Of a DNA stretch of 64,000 nucleotides, positions 20,013 through 28,480 are shown piece after piece. This DNA comes from Bradyrhizobium nanningense (lineage in GTDB: Bacteria > Pseudomonadota > Alphaproteobacteria > Rhizobiales > Xanthobacteraceae): NCBI RefSeq assembly GCF_004114535.1, contig NZ_LBJC01000079.1:92659-156658 (forward strand), read 5' to 3'. The translations under genes were made by a program, and so were the position numbers. Within the stretch, counting starts at the first letter, position 1, and each line of letters opens with the position of its first letter. The notes beneath the pieces are model-generated. The model was not told where the DNA came from, ran no database searches, and saw nothing but the letters and a program-made list of their open reading frames with translations.

Positions 20013-20645
20013 ATGCCGATCGATTCATCAAAATTCTTCGACTCCATCCGGGTCAAGCCGCGGGGCAAGCAGCCGGAAGTGAAGCCGCGCGACGCCGCCG
20101 TCGGCTGCGAGTGGGCCGGATGCCAGAACAAGGGCGCGCATCGCGCCCCGAAGGGCCGTGAGAACCAGCGCGAGTACTGGCACTTCTGCCTGAACCATGT
20201 GCGCGAGTACAACCAGAACTACAATTTCTTCTCCGGCATGAACGCCGACGCCGTCGCGCGCTACCAGAAGGATGCGCTGACCGGTCACCGCCCGACCTGG
20301 AAGATGGGCGCCAATGGCGGCAAGAAGGGTGCGGAAGCCGAGATCGATATGGCGTCCGATCCGTTCAGCATGTTCTCCGAGATCAACGGCCGCGCCAGCT
20401 GGCGCAAGGGCCCCGAAGCCGCGCCCCAGGCCGAGACGCGCAAGGTGATGAACGCCGAGCGCAAGGCGCTCCAGGTCATGGGCCTCGGCCCCAGCGCCAC
20501 GCTGGCCGACGTCAAGACCAAGTACAAGGCGCTGGTGAAGCAGCACCACCCCGACGCCAATGGCGGCGACCGCTCCACCGAAGACCGCCTGATCGAGATC
20601 ATCAAGGCGTATAATTATCTGAAGACGGTGGTGCGCGAGGCCTAA
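20013..20645 (+). CDS. DnaJ (J)-domain-containing protein
   Basis: A 210-residue cytoplasmic protein with a C-terminal J domain: helices around QVMGLGPSATLADVKTKYKA, the HPD motif in VKQHHPDANGG, and the closing helix DRLIEIIKAYNYLK. The first 140 residues contain a Cys-containing segment (GCEWAGCQNKGAHRAPKGRE) and HFCLNHVREYN, which could bind a metal. No Gly/Phe or zinc-finger domain of true DnaJ. This architecture is conserved in alphaproteobacteria; it probably recruits DnaK to a specific client, unknown here. Confidence 0.88.
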   Translation: MPIDSSKFFDSIRVKPRGKQPEVKPRDAAVGCEWAGCQNKGAHRAPKGRENQREYWHFCLNHVREYNQNYNFFSGMNADAVARYQKDALTGHRPTWKMGANGGKKGAEAEIDMASDPFSMFSEINGRASWRKGPEAAPQAETRKVMNAERKALQVMGLGPSATLADVKTKYKALVKQHHPDANGGDRSTEDRLIEIIKAYNYLKTVVREA

Positions 20646-20647
20646 GG

Positions 20648-21682
20648 CTACGCCTCCGGGAAGGACAATTCGCAAACCAGTCCTTCCGGCCTCCACTGCC
20701 GGGTAATCCGTCCCTGCAAGGTCCGGATGATACCGTCGACGGCGCCGATCCCGAAGCCTTTGCGCGTCGGCTCCTTGACCTCCGGACCGCCGTGCTCCGA
20801 CCAGCGCAGCACGAGAGGCTCTGCGCCTCCCGTCTCCCAGCGGATCTCCAGCCTGCCCGAGGGCGTCGACAGTGCTCCGTATTTGGCGGCGTTGGTCGCA
20901 AGCTCGTGCACGGCGACTGCGATCGATTGGGCGAGCGTTGCCGGCAGGCGGATGTCCTCTCCAGCGATGCGGATGCGTTCGCCGTCTCCGCTTCCGTATG
21001 GCCGGAGTTCCTCTTCGACGATGGTCTTCAGACTCGCGCCGGTCCAGCGCGATGCCGAGAACAGCCTCTGCACGTTCGCCAGCGCGCTTAGCCGACCCTG
21101 AAACGCGGCCTGGAATTCTGCCGCGGTCTCGGCCTTCGTCAGCCGCAACATCGCCTGGGTCACGGCGAGCAGATTGTTCGAACGATGATCGACCTCGTAG
21201 GCGAGGAGCATCATCCGCTGCTCCGCCTGCTTGCGTGCCGTGATGTCGACCAGCATGTTCACCGCGCCAACCAGTCGGCCGTGCTCGTCGCGCAGCGGTG
21301 TCGGATATGGCACGAAACAGATCCGGGAGCCGTCCGGCCGTTCGGCAACGGCCTCGACATCGCGCACGGGGCGGTTCTGCTTGAGCGCGACGGCCATCGG
21401 ACACTCATCGTGGAGAAGCGGAGTGCCGTCGGGGAGAAAAAGCTTCCAGGTCACGCACCACATCTCGCCGATCTCGGGCGTGCGTCCGGCAAAATCGATG
21501 CAGGCCTGATTGAAGAAGGTGATGCGGCCCTTTGCGTCGGTCGTGTAGATCGCGGTGGGCAGTGCCTCGAGCAAGTCCCGGAATCGCCTTTCAGAATCCG
21601 TCCCGGCAGCACTCCTGCTCATTGCCTGCCTGGCGATCTCGCCGATCCTGGCCTCGTCCGAATGTCCAAACAAGTCCAGCAT
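20648..21682 (-). CDS. PAS-domain HWE-family sensor histidine kinase
   Basis: A 344-residue soluble sensor kinase. A PAS domain (about residues 30-155) starts RDLLEALPTAIYTTDAKG and ends with the PAC-like GRLVGAVNMLVDITARKQ. The phosphoacceptor region is LAYEVDHRSNNLLAVTQAM (His), then the ATPase N-box AVHELATNAAKYGALS and the WxE motif LRWSEHGGP that defines the HWE group. No transmembrane segment or receiver domain. Such kinases often feed the PhyR general stress pathway, but no partner is nearby. Its stop abuts the J-domain gene stop (convergent). Confidence 0.9.
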   Translation of the reverse strand: MLDLFGHSDEARIGEIARQAMSRSAAGTDSERRFRDLLEALPTAIYTTDAKGRITFFNQACIDFAGRTPEIGEMWCVTWKLFLPDGTPLLHDECPMAVALKQNRPVRDVEAVAERPDGSRICFVPYPTPLRDEHGRLVGAVNMLVDITARKQAEQRMMLLAYEVDHRSNNLLAVTQAMLRLTKAETAAEFQAAFQGRLSALANVQRLFSASRWTGASLKTIVEEELRPYGSGDGERIRIAGEDIRLPATLAQSIAVAVHELATNAAKYGALSTPSGRLEIRWETGGAEPLVLRWSEHGGPEVKEPTRKGFGIGAVDGIIRTLQGRITRQWRPEGLVCELSFPEA

Positions 21683-21878
21683 TGCATTCCTCTACGGGGC
21701 CAGATCAGCTAATCCGCCCGGCCCACGTATGTTCCCAAGTGATGCCTGGAATCTCTTCGATGGGGTTTTTGAAGAACGAAGGGCATCACGCCGAGACCCG
21801 CAATTGATCTCCAGGCTGTGGCGCAGTTGCCGATGGGTCGGCGCTTGACGCGCGACCCACCGGTCCGTCCAGGCGGCT

Positions 21879-22973
21879 TCAATCTTTCGGCATTGGTCCG
21901 ACGTAGGATGAACTCGGCCGGATCAGCCGTCCGGTGCGCTGCTGCTCGCGCGCATGCGCGGTCCAGCCTGCGCTGCGCGCCACCGCGAAGATCGGTGTGA
22001 AGGCCTGGCGTGGAATAGCGAGCGCGTCGAGCAGGATCGCGGTGAAGAACTCCACATTGGTCTCCAGCGGCCGCTCCGGATTCTTCTTGCGCAGTGCGCT
22101 GCGGATATAGGCCTCGACCTCGCCGGCGAAGGGCAGGTCGGCGCCGTTCGACGCCAGTGCCTCGACCGCGGTCTTGAGCACGTCTGCGCGTGGATCGCGC
22201 ACGCGATAGACGCGGTGGCCGAAACCCATCATACGTTCGCCACGCGCGAGCGCAGCGTCGACCCATGGCTGGATGCGCTCGCGCGAGCCGATCGCGTCCA
22301 ACATTTCCAGCACCGGCTCCGGCGCGCCGCCATGCAGCGGACCCGTGAGCGCGCAATAGCCTGCGGTCACCGCGGCGAACAGATCGGCTTGTGTCGAGGC
22401 CACCACCCGCGCGGTGAAGGTCGAGGCATTCATGCCGTGGTCGCTGGCGGTGACGAGATAGGCGTCGAGCGCGGTGACTTCGCGCGCGGCGGGCGCGCGT
22501 CCGTGCAACATGCGCAGCGTGTCTGCGGCGTGACTCAGCGTTGGATCGGGCGCGACCGGCTCGAGCCCCTTGGCGCGGCGCACCAGCGCGCCCGCAATCA
22601 CCGGAAACGCGCCGACGATCGTGGCTTCATGCTCGAGGCCGTGTTCGGCGCGAAGTCCGGCGACGGCCGCACGAAACCCGTCGATGACCCCCATGCCGCG
22701 TGTCGCCGGCAAGAGGTCCGGCAGGCGCGCGAAGGCGCGCTCGCGCCCCGCGCCCAGGCTCGCCCGCACGTTGGCTTCGCTCAAGGTCGTCTTGCTGGCG
22801 CCGTTCCAGAGCCGGGCGGTGACGCCCTCGAAGCTCGACTGGCTCGCCAGCCGGCCGACATGTTCCCCGGCAATGATCAGCTCGCCGCGCTCGCCATCGA
22901 CATGGCTCAGCACGGTCTCGGCCGCGGGAACGCCGTCTAGCCCGATCTGGCTCTTGGTGAGGTGGATGTTCAT
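21879..22973 (-). CDS. Citrate synthase-like protein (short paralogue)
   Basis: A 364-residue citrate synthase-fold protein starting at ATG 22973 with AGGAG upstream. The fold signatures are present: SDHGMNASTFTARVVAST, LTGPLHGGAPEPVLEML (first catalytic His) and FGHRVYRVRDPRAD (second His). At the third catalytic position, where citrate synthases read NVDFY, this protein reads NVEFF, so Asp is replaced by Glu. It diverges from a second citrate-synthase-like gene with a DNA-binding domain. It may have altered substrate use or be catalytically weak; it is unlikely to be the main TCA enzyme. Confidence 0.88.
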   Translation of the reverse strand: MNIHLTKSQIGLDGVPAAETVLSHVDGERGELIIAGEHVGRLASQSSFEGVTARLWNGASKTTLSEANVRASLGAGRERAFARLPDLLPATRGMGVIDGFRAAVAGLRAEHGLEHEATIVGAFPVIAGALVRRAKGLEPVAPDPTLSHAADTLRMLHGRAPAAREVTALDAYLVTASDHGMNASTFTARVVASTQADLFAAVTAGYCALTGPLHGGAPEPVLEMLDAIGSRERIQPWVDAALARGERMMGFGHRVYRVRDPRADVLKTAVEALASNGADLPFAGEVEAYIRSALRKKNPERPLETNVEFFTAILLDALAIPRQAFTPIFAVARSAGWTAHAREQQRTGRLIRPSSSYVGPMPKD

Positions 22974-23023
22974 GGCCCAAATCTCCTGTTCAGGGAGAAC
23001 ATAAGGTCGGGCCTCTCGACGCG

Positions 23024-23046
23024 TTGATCAATCTTGATTATATCAA
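23024..23046. promoter_or_regulatory. Candidate operator between divergent citrate-synthase-like genes
   Basis: TTGATCAA (23024-23031, perfect palindrome) and TTGAT-TAT-ATCAA (23034-23046) occur side by side, immediately before the ATG at 23052. The second also resembles a short-spaced version of an FNR half-site pair but has the wrong spacing. A likely binder is the MerR-like domain encoded right downstream. Confidence 0.5.
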
Positions 23047-23051
23047 TCAAT

Positions 23052-24263
23052 ATGAAAAGTTCTGATGGGCTCTATTTGTCTGCCCGAGAGGCCGCGGCCG
23101 AGCTCGCGATCTCGCCGGCCACGCTCTACGCCTATGTCAGCCGCGGCCTGATCCGCTCCGAGCCGACGCCGGACTCGCGGAAGAACCGCTACCGGGCCGA
23201 GGACGTCCGGGCGCTGAAAGAGCGCCGGGTGCCGTCGCCGGAGCCGCGGGGCTTGCGCAGCTTCGACGCCGACCTGCCGGTCATGGACACGGAGATCTCG
23301 ACCATCACGGAAGAGGGCGCGATCTATCGCGGCGTCAATTGCGTCGATCTTTCCGAGAACGACACGCTGGAGCACACGGCGACGCTGCTCTGGGATGTCT
23401 CCGACGTCGATCCTTTCGGCCCCGATAACCAGCCTGAGTTCTCCGAGGAGATGCGCGCGATCGCGCAAGTCGCACGCCGGGCGGCGCCGATCGACCGCGC
23501 CATCGCCGTGCTCGCGCTCGCCGCCAGCGCCGATCCCCGCGCCTTCACCCGGGCGCCCGACGGCCGCGCCATGGTCGGTGGCCGCATCGTCCGTCTGCTG
23601 GTTGCGACCATGCTCAATGCCGAGCCGTCGCCCTCACCGTTGCATCAACAGATCGCGGCGGCCTGGGCCGCGGACAACCAGCACGCACCCGACCTGATCC
23701 GCCGCGCGCTGGTGCTGCTCGCCGATCACGAATTGAACGCCTCGACTTTCACCGCGCGCTGCGCGGCCTCGACCGGTCTCAACCTGTACGACGCCGTCAT
23801 CGCCGGCCTTGCCGCACTGAAGGGCCCGAAGCATGGCGGCGCCGGCGTGCTGGCCTCGCAGCTCGTGAAGACATTGATCGACCGTGACGTCGCCCCTGTT
23901 GTGCGCGAGCGCGTCGCGCTCGGCGAGCGCTTTGCCGGCTTCGGCCACGGCGTCTACAAGCGCGGCGATCCCCGCGCGCAATCCCTGCTCAACGCGCTCT
24001 CGCGCGCCGGCGCGCCGCGGAAATTCACCCGCGAAGTGCCCGAGCGCATCGCGGAAGCCACCGGCGAATTCGTCAACATCGATTATGCCCTCGCCGTCCT
24101 CGTGCACGCGCTGCGCCTGCCTGCGGGCAGCGAGCTCGCCTTGTTCGCGATGGCCCGCAGCGTCGGCTGGATCGCCCATGCCAGCGAGCAATTGCAGTTC
24201 GGGAAGTTGATCCGGCCAAGGGCCAGGTATGTGGGGCCGGCGCCGGGAAGGCGGGCCGGTTAG
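23052..24263 (+). CDS. Citrate synthase-like protein with N-terminal MerR-like helix-turn-helix
   Basis: A two-domain protein of 403 residues. Residues about 8-60 resemble a MerR/excisionase-type winged helix (LSAREAAAELAISPATLYAY, then SRGLI and RKNRYRAEDVRALKERR). The rest is a citrate synthase fold with ADHELNASTFTARCAAST, LKGPKHGGAGVL, GFGHGVYKRGDPRAQ and a retained Asp in FVNIDYALAV. The ATG at 23052 is preferred over a TTG at 23034, which lies inside the palindrome. The fusion suggests metabolite-responsive autoregulation or a moonlighting enzyme; known family, function unproven. Confidence 0.88.
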   Translation: MKSSDGLYLSAREAAAELAISPATLYAYVSRGLIRSEPTPDSRKNRYRAEDVRALKERRVPSPEPRGLRSFDADLPVMDTEISTITEEGAIYRGVNCVDLSENDTLEHTATLLWDVSDVDPFGPDNQPEFSEEMRAIAQVARRAAPIDRAIAVLALAASADPRAFTRAPDGRAMVGGRIVRLLVATMLNAEPSPSPLHQQIAAAWAADNQHAPDLIRRALVLLADHELNASTFTARCAASTGLNLYDAVIAGLAALKGPKHGGAGVLASQLVKTLIDRDVAPVVRERVALGERFAGFGHGVYKRGDPRAQSLLNALSRAGAPRKFTREVPERIAEATGEFVNIDYALAVLVHALRLPAGSELALFAMARSVGWIAHASEQLQFGKLIRPRARYVGPAPGRRAG

Positions 24264-24291
24264 GATCTCTGCTAGGCCGTGTTATTCCGCT

Positions 24292-24417
24292 GTCGTCCCT
24301 GCGAACGCGGGACCCATAACCCCAGGGAGCAGTTTGGCGACGACTGGTTGTTCGGTACTCCCGCCGGTCGCAATTGGTAGATCACGCGGTATGGGTCCCT
24401 GCGTTCGCAGGGACGAC
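24292..24417. repeat. Main intergenic palindrome family, copy 3
   Basis: Arms GTCGTCCCTGCGAACGC..GGGACCCATA and TATGGGTCCCTGCGTTCGC..GGGACGAC, with the inner AACCCCAGGGAGCAGTTTGG. It lies between the convergent citrate-synthase-like and DedA genes. Confidence 0.85.
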
Positions 24418-24437
24418 GCCTTTGGTGTGGCGGCAGC

Positions 24438-25097
24438 CTAACCCCGTGGCTTGGTCGTTGCGATGAAGCCGTTCTGCCGCCGGCGATAGATCCACACCGT
24501 CACCCCCAGCACGATCGCGACCCCAACCACCGTCAAGATCCAGATGTGCTTGCCGACATGGCCGTGATGATGCAGCCCGGCATATTCGTGCAAGGCCGAC
24601 ACCGCCAGCACGCCCGGCAGCACATGGGCGGGGGCCCAGACCAGGATCGCCGGGATGTTCACCGCGTAGAATTTTGCGGGCGCCATTCCCAGCGCGCCCG
24701 CTGTCACCGGCACGAAGGCGCGGATCGGCGGCACGAAGCGGGCGAAGAACACGGCCCAGGTGCCGAAGCGGTGGAAGAAGCTCTCGCTCTCGGCGACCAC
24801 GCGCGGATAATTGGTCAGCGGCCAGGTGTTGAGGATCTCGCGTTGCTGCCGGTGTCCGATCCAATAAGCCGAGCCGTCGCCCAGCAAGGCACCCGCGGCG
24901 GCGGCGAGCAGCACCCACGGCAGCATCAGCTCGCCGCCCGGAATCAGCGCGCTGAGCGCCAGGATGATGGTCGAGCCGGGAATCACCGATCCCACCACCG
25001 GGACGGCCTCAAGCAGCGCTGCCAGGAACAGGGTCAGATAGGCCAGCCACGGATGGGCCGAAACGAAGGATATGAGGGGATCGAGAAAGGACGTCAC
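24438..25097 (-). CDS. DedA family membrane protein
   Basis: Inner-membrane protein of the DedA/SNARE-associated family, 219 residues from the GTG at 25097; family members take part in polyprenyl-phosphate or phospholipid flipping. It shows the re-entrant motif EAVPVVGSVIPGSTIIL, the soluble segment GDGSAYWIGHRQQREIL and the conserved FFARFVPPIRAFVPVTAGAL with the two arginines. A start at ATG 25169 (243 residues) is possible. The C-terminus ends after a helix with basic residues (YRRRQNGF). Confidence 0.88.
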   Translation of the reverse strand: MTSFLDPLISFVSAHPWLAYLTLFLAALLEAVPVVGSVIPGSTIILALSALIPGGELMLPWVLLAAAAGALLGDGSAYWIGHRQQREILNTWPLTNYPRVVAESESFFHRFGTWAVFFARFVPPIRAFVPVTAGALGMAPAKFYAVNIPAILVWAPAHVLPGVLAVSALHEYAGLHHHGHVGKHIWILTVVGVAIVLGVTVWIYRRRQNGFIATTKPRG

Positions 25098-25390
25098 ATC
25101 GTCTCTGGCGGGCTGGAGCACGGGGGCTTTGGACCCTACATAAGTAACTGCATACGGCCAAAGTGCCATTCGCACGGAACGGGCGTGATCCGCCCGAATT
25201 TGGGCGTGATTCGCAAGGCAGCCCTCCAAAAACTGCGTTCCTTGCCTATCTAAATGAAAAGACAACGGAACTTTGATCGGAGGGCGGGCTTCTGCCAGCC
25301 ACTTGTCTCTGATAGGTTGAGTTTCAGCACCCAGCCGCAGCCAACGTGCGAATAACCGGTTTCGGGACCGCCCGGGACCTCGGAGGATTG

Positions 25391-26389
25391 ATGACGACCG
25401 CCGCCCTGTCCAAAGTTGAGGAAGTTTCCGGTCTGCCCGACATGAAGGTGTCGGTGCGCCAGGTGTTCGGGATCGACAGCGATCTCGAAGTCCCCGCCTA
25501 TTCCGAAGTCGATCCTCACGTGCCCGAAGTCGATTCCGACTACCGCTTCGACCGCGCCACCACGCTCGCCATTCTCGCCGGCTTCGCCCGCAATCGCCGC
25601 GTGATGGTGACCGGCTATCACGGCACCGGCAAATCCACCCATATCGAGCAGGTCGCGGCACGCCTGAACTGGCCCTGCGTACGCGTCAACCTCGACAGCC
25701 ACATCAGCCGTATCGACCTCGTCGGCAAGGACTCCATCGTGGTCCGTGACGGCAAGCAGGTCACCGAATTCCGCGACGGCATCCTGCCCTGGGCTCTGCA
25801 GCACAACGTCGCGCTGGTGTTCGACGAATACGACGCCGGCCGCCCGGACGTGATGTTCGTGATCCAGCGCGTGCTCGAAGTCTCCGGACGCCTGACGCTC
25901 TTGGACCAGAACAAGGTGATCAAGCCGCATCCGGCGTTCCGCCTGTTCGCCACGGCGAATACGGTCGGCCTCGGCGACACATCGGGCCTCTATCACGGCA
26001 CCCAGCAGATCAACCAGGGCCAGATGGACCGCTGGTCGATCGTCACCACGCTGAACTATCTCAGCCATGACGAGGAAGTGGAGATCGTGCTGGCCAAGGC
26101 CAAGCACTATCGCACCAGCGAAGGCCGCGACATCGTCAACAAGATGGTGCGCCTTGCCGATCTCACCCGCAACGCCTTCGCCAACGGCGACCTGTCGACG
26201 GTGATGAGCCCGCGCACGGTGATCACCTGGGCGGAAAACGCCGACATCTTCGGCGATATCGGCTTCGCCTTCCGCGTCACCTTCCTCAACAAGTGCGACG
26301 AGCTCGAGCGTCCCCTGGTCGCCGAGTTCTACCAGCGCTGCTTCAACGCGGAGCTGCCGGAATCGGCGGTCAACGTGGCGCTCAGCTGA
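25391..26389 (+). CDS. cobS: Aerobic cobaltochelatase subunit CobS
   Basis: AAA+ ATPase subunit of the aerobic (CobNST) cobaltochelatase that inserts cobalt into hydrogenobyrinate a,c-diamide during cobalamin synthesis. The 332-residue protein has the N-terminal CobS segment SVRQVFGIDSDLEVPAYSEV, Walker A GYHGTGKST and Walker B VALVFDEYDAG, with arginine-finger-like residues in the C-terminal part. ATG 25391 with CGGAGG eight bases upstream. cobT follows after a palindromic repeat; cobN is not in the window. Confidence 0.96.
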   Translation: MTTAALSKVEEVSGLPDMKVSVRQVFGIDSDLEVPAYSEVDPHVPEVDSDYRFDRATTLAILAGFARNRRVMVTGYHGTGKSTHIEQVAARLNWPCVRVNLDSHISRIDLVGKDSIVVRDGKQVTEFRDGILPWALQHNVALVFDEYDAGRPDVMFVIQRVLEVSGRLTLLDQNKVIKPHPAFRLFATANTVGLGDTSGLYHGTQQINQGQMDRWSIVTTLNYLSHDEEVEIVLAKAKHYRTSEGRDIVNKMVRLADLTRNAFANGDLSTVMSPRTVITWAENADIFGDIGFAFRVTFLNKCDELERPLVAEFYQRCFNAELPESAVNVALS

Positions 26390-26399
26390 GGTGTGGGAT

Positions 26400-26563
26400 G
26401 TCGTCCCGGACAAGCGCAGCTCTTGGCAACGCGAAGCGTTGTCGAGAGCGAAGCGCAGATCCGGGACCCATAACCACAGGCCGTGGTTTTGCGAAGATCG
26501 GGCCATCAGTGTGCTCACTAACTGCTCCCTGTGGCTATGGGTCCCCGCGTTCGCGGGGACGAC
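26400..26563. repeat. Main intergenic palindrome family, copy 4 (between cobS and cobT)
   Basis: Arms GTCGTCCCGGACAAGCGCAG..GGGACCCATA and TATGGGTCCCCGCGTTCGCG..GACGAC, with an extra internal hairpin CAACGCGAAGCGTTG. It starts 11 bp after cobS stop and ends 13 bp before cobT start, so it occupies almost the whole gap in what should be one transcript. Confidence 0.85.
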
Positions 26564-26575
26564 GGTGAGATCGAG

Positions 26576-28480
26576 ATGAGCACCACCTCCAACTCCAAAT
26601 TCCGCAGCAACAAGGAAGCGCCGACCGAGCCGTTCAAGCGCTCGGTCGCCTCCTGCCTGAAGGCGATCGCCAAGACGCCGGAGCTTGACGTCTCCTTCGC
26701 GGCCGAGCGGCCGGGCCTCGCGCCCGGCAAAGCCCGCTTGCCCGAGCCCGCGCGAAAAATGACCAAGCGCGATGCGGCGATCGTGCGCGGCCACGCCGAT
26801 TCCATCGCGCTCAAGCTCGCCTGTCATGATGCCAAGCTGCATCGCAAGCTGATGCCGGGCAATCCGCAGGCGCGCGGGGTGTTCGAGGCGGTGGAGCAGG
26901 CGCGGGTCGAGGCGATCGGCGCGCGCCGCATGGCGGGCGTTGCGAAGAACCTCACCGCGATGCTCGACGACCATTTCCATCGCGGCAAGTTCGACGAGAT
27001 CACCGACCGCGCCGATGCGCCGCTGGCGGACGCGCTGGCGATGCTGGTGCGCGAGCGCCTGACCGGCATGGCGCCGCCGACGGCTGCGAAGAAGATGGTC
27101 GACCTCTGGCGTCCGATTCTCGAAGACAAGATCGGCAAGCGGCTCGACCGCCTCGATGGCCTGGTCGAGGACCAGACCCGGTTCGGCGATGCCGTGCACG
27201 ACCTCTTGACCGCGCTCGAGCTCGGCGACGAGCGCAACGCCGACAGCGAGGACGATGACGATAACGACGAGAACCAGGACGGCGACAACGACCAGTCCGG
27301 CGCCGAGGGGTCGCCCGATTCCGACGCCGCGCAGGAGATGAGCGCCGACCAGGCGCAGGCGTCGAGCGAAGAGATGAGCGAGAGCGCGATGGAAAGCGCG
27401 CAGGCCTCGACCTCCGACACCTTCGACGACGGCGAGCTCGGCGACGACGAGACGCCGGGCGAGGCGACCCGTCCGAACCAGCATGGCAAGAACGAGCCGC
27501 GCGGACCGGAATATCACGCCTTCGCGCCGAAATTCGACGAGATCATCGCCGCCGAGGATCTCTGCGACCATGACGAGCTGGAACGCCTGCGCGCCTATCT
27601 CGACAAGCAGCTCGCGCATCTGCAGGGCATCGTCGCCCGCCTCGCGAACCGCCTGCAGCGCCGCCTGATGGCGCAGCAGAACCGCGCCTGGGAGTTCGAT
27701 CTCGAAGAGGGCATCCTGGACCCTGCGCGCCTGTCGCGCGTCGTCACCGATCCCTATCACCCGCTGTCCTTCATGCACGAGAAGGAGGCGACGTTCCGCG
27801 ACACCGTGGTGACGCTGCTGCTCGACAATTCCGGCTCGATGCGCGGCCGGCCCATCACGGTCGCCGCGACCTGCGCCGACATCCTGGCGCGCACGCTGGA
27901 GCGGTGCGGCGTCAAGGTCGAGATCCTCGGCTTCACCACGCGCGCCTGGAAGGGCGGGCAATCGCGCGAGGCGTGGCTTGCCGCCGGCAAGCCGGCCAAT
28001 CCGGGCCGCCTCAACGATCTCCGCCACATCATCTACAAGTCGGCGGATGCCCCCTGGCGTCGTGCGCGAAAGAATCTCGGCCTGATGATGCGTGAGGGGC
28101 TGCTGAAGGAGAACATCGACGGCGAGGCGCTGGACTGGGCGCACAAGCGTCTGCTCGGCCGGCCCGAGCAGCGCAAGATCCTGATGATGATCTCGGACGG
28201 CGCGCCGGTCGACGATTCCACGCTGTCGGTCAATCCCGGCAATTATCTCGAGCGGCACCTGCGCCACATCATCGAGGAGATCGAGACCCGCTCGCCGGTC
28301 GAGCTGATCGCGATCGGCATCGGCCATGACGTGACGCGCTATTACCGCCGCGCGGTGACGATCGTGGACGCCGAAGAGCTCGGCGGCGCCATCACCGAGA
28401 AGCTCGCCGAGCTGTTCAGCGAGACCAACACGGCGCCCACGCAAGCACCCGCTCGCCCGCGACGCAAATTGCATTCGTGA
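26576..28480 (+). CDS. cobT: Aerobic cobaltochelatase subunit CobT
   Basis: Partner of CobS in the chaperone-like ring that activates CobN. The 634-residue protein has an N-terminal helical part (PFKRSVASCLKAIAKTPELD), a long acidic low-complexity segment (about residues 215-320, rich in Asp/Glu/Ser) and a C-terminal VWA domain with the metal-adhesion motif LLLDNSGSMRG and LMMISDGAPVDDSTLS. The ATG at 26576 is chosen because the upstream open frame is only repeat sequence. Its stop overlaps the next start (GTGA). Confidence 0.95.
   Translation: MSTTSNSKFRSNKEAPTEPFKRSVASCLKAIAKTPELDVSFAAERPGLAPGKARLPEPARKMTKRDAAIVRGHADSIALKLACHDAKLHRKLMPGNPQARGVFEAVEQARVEAIGARRMAGVAKNLTAMLDDHFHRGKFDEITDRADAPLADALAMLVRERLTGMAPPTAAKKMVDLWRPILEDKIGKRLDRLDGLVEDQTRFGDAVHDLLTALELGDERNADSEDDDDNDENQDGDNDQSGAEGSPDSDAAQEMSADQAQASSEEMSESAMESAQASTSDTFDDGELGDDETPGEATRPNQHGKNEPRGPEYHAFAPKFDEIIAAEDLCDHDELERLRAYLDKQLAHLQGIVARLANRLQRRLMAQQNRAWEFDLEEGILDPARLSRVVTDPYHPLSFMHEKEATFRDTVVTLLLDNSGSMRGRPITVAATCADILARTLERCGVKVEILGFTTRAWKGGQSREAWLAAGKPANPGRLNDLRHIIYKSADAPWRRARKNLGLMMREGLLKENIDGEALDWAHKRLLGRPEQRKILMMISDGAPVDDSTLSVNPGNYLERHLRHIIEEIETRSPVELIAIGIGHDVTRYYRRAVTIVDAEELGGAITEKLAELFSETNTAPTQAPARPRRKLHS

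Noticed and set aside
24438..25661. DedA gene extended to 407 residues
   Set aside because: The extra N-terminal part is antisense to cobS and Arg-rich; DedA proteins are about 200-220 residues, matching the start at 25097.
25250..28474. Very long open frame (over 1000 codons) on the minus strand antisense to cobS and cobT
   Set aside because: It is a GC-rich shadow frame: it crosses a palindromic repeat, shows Arg/Ala/Asp/His-biased composition and no domain, while both plus-strand genes are clear.
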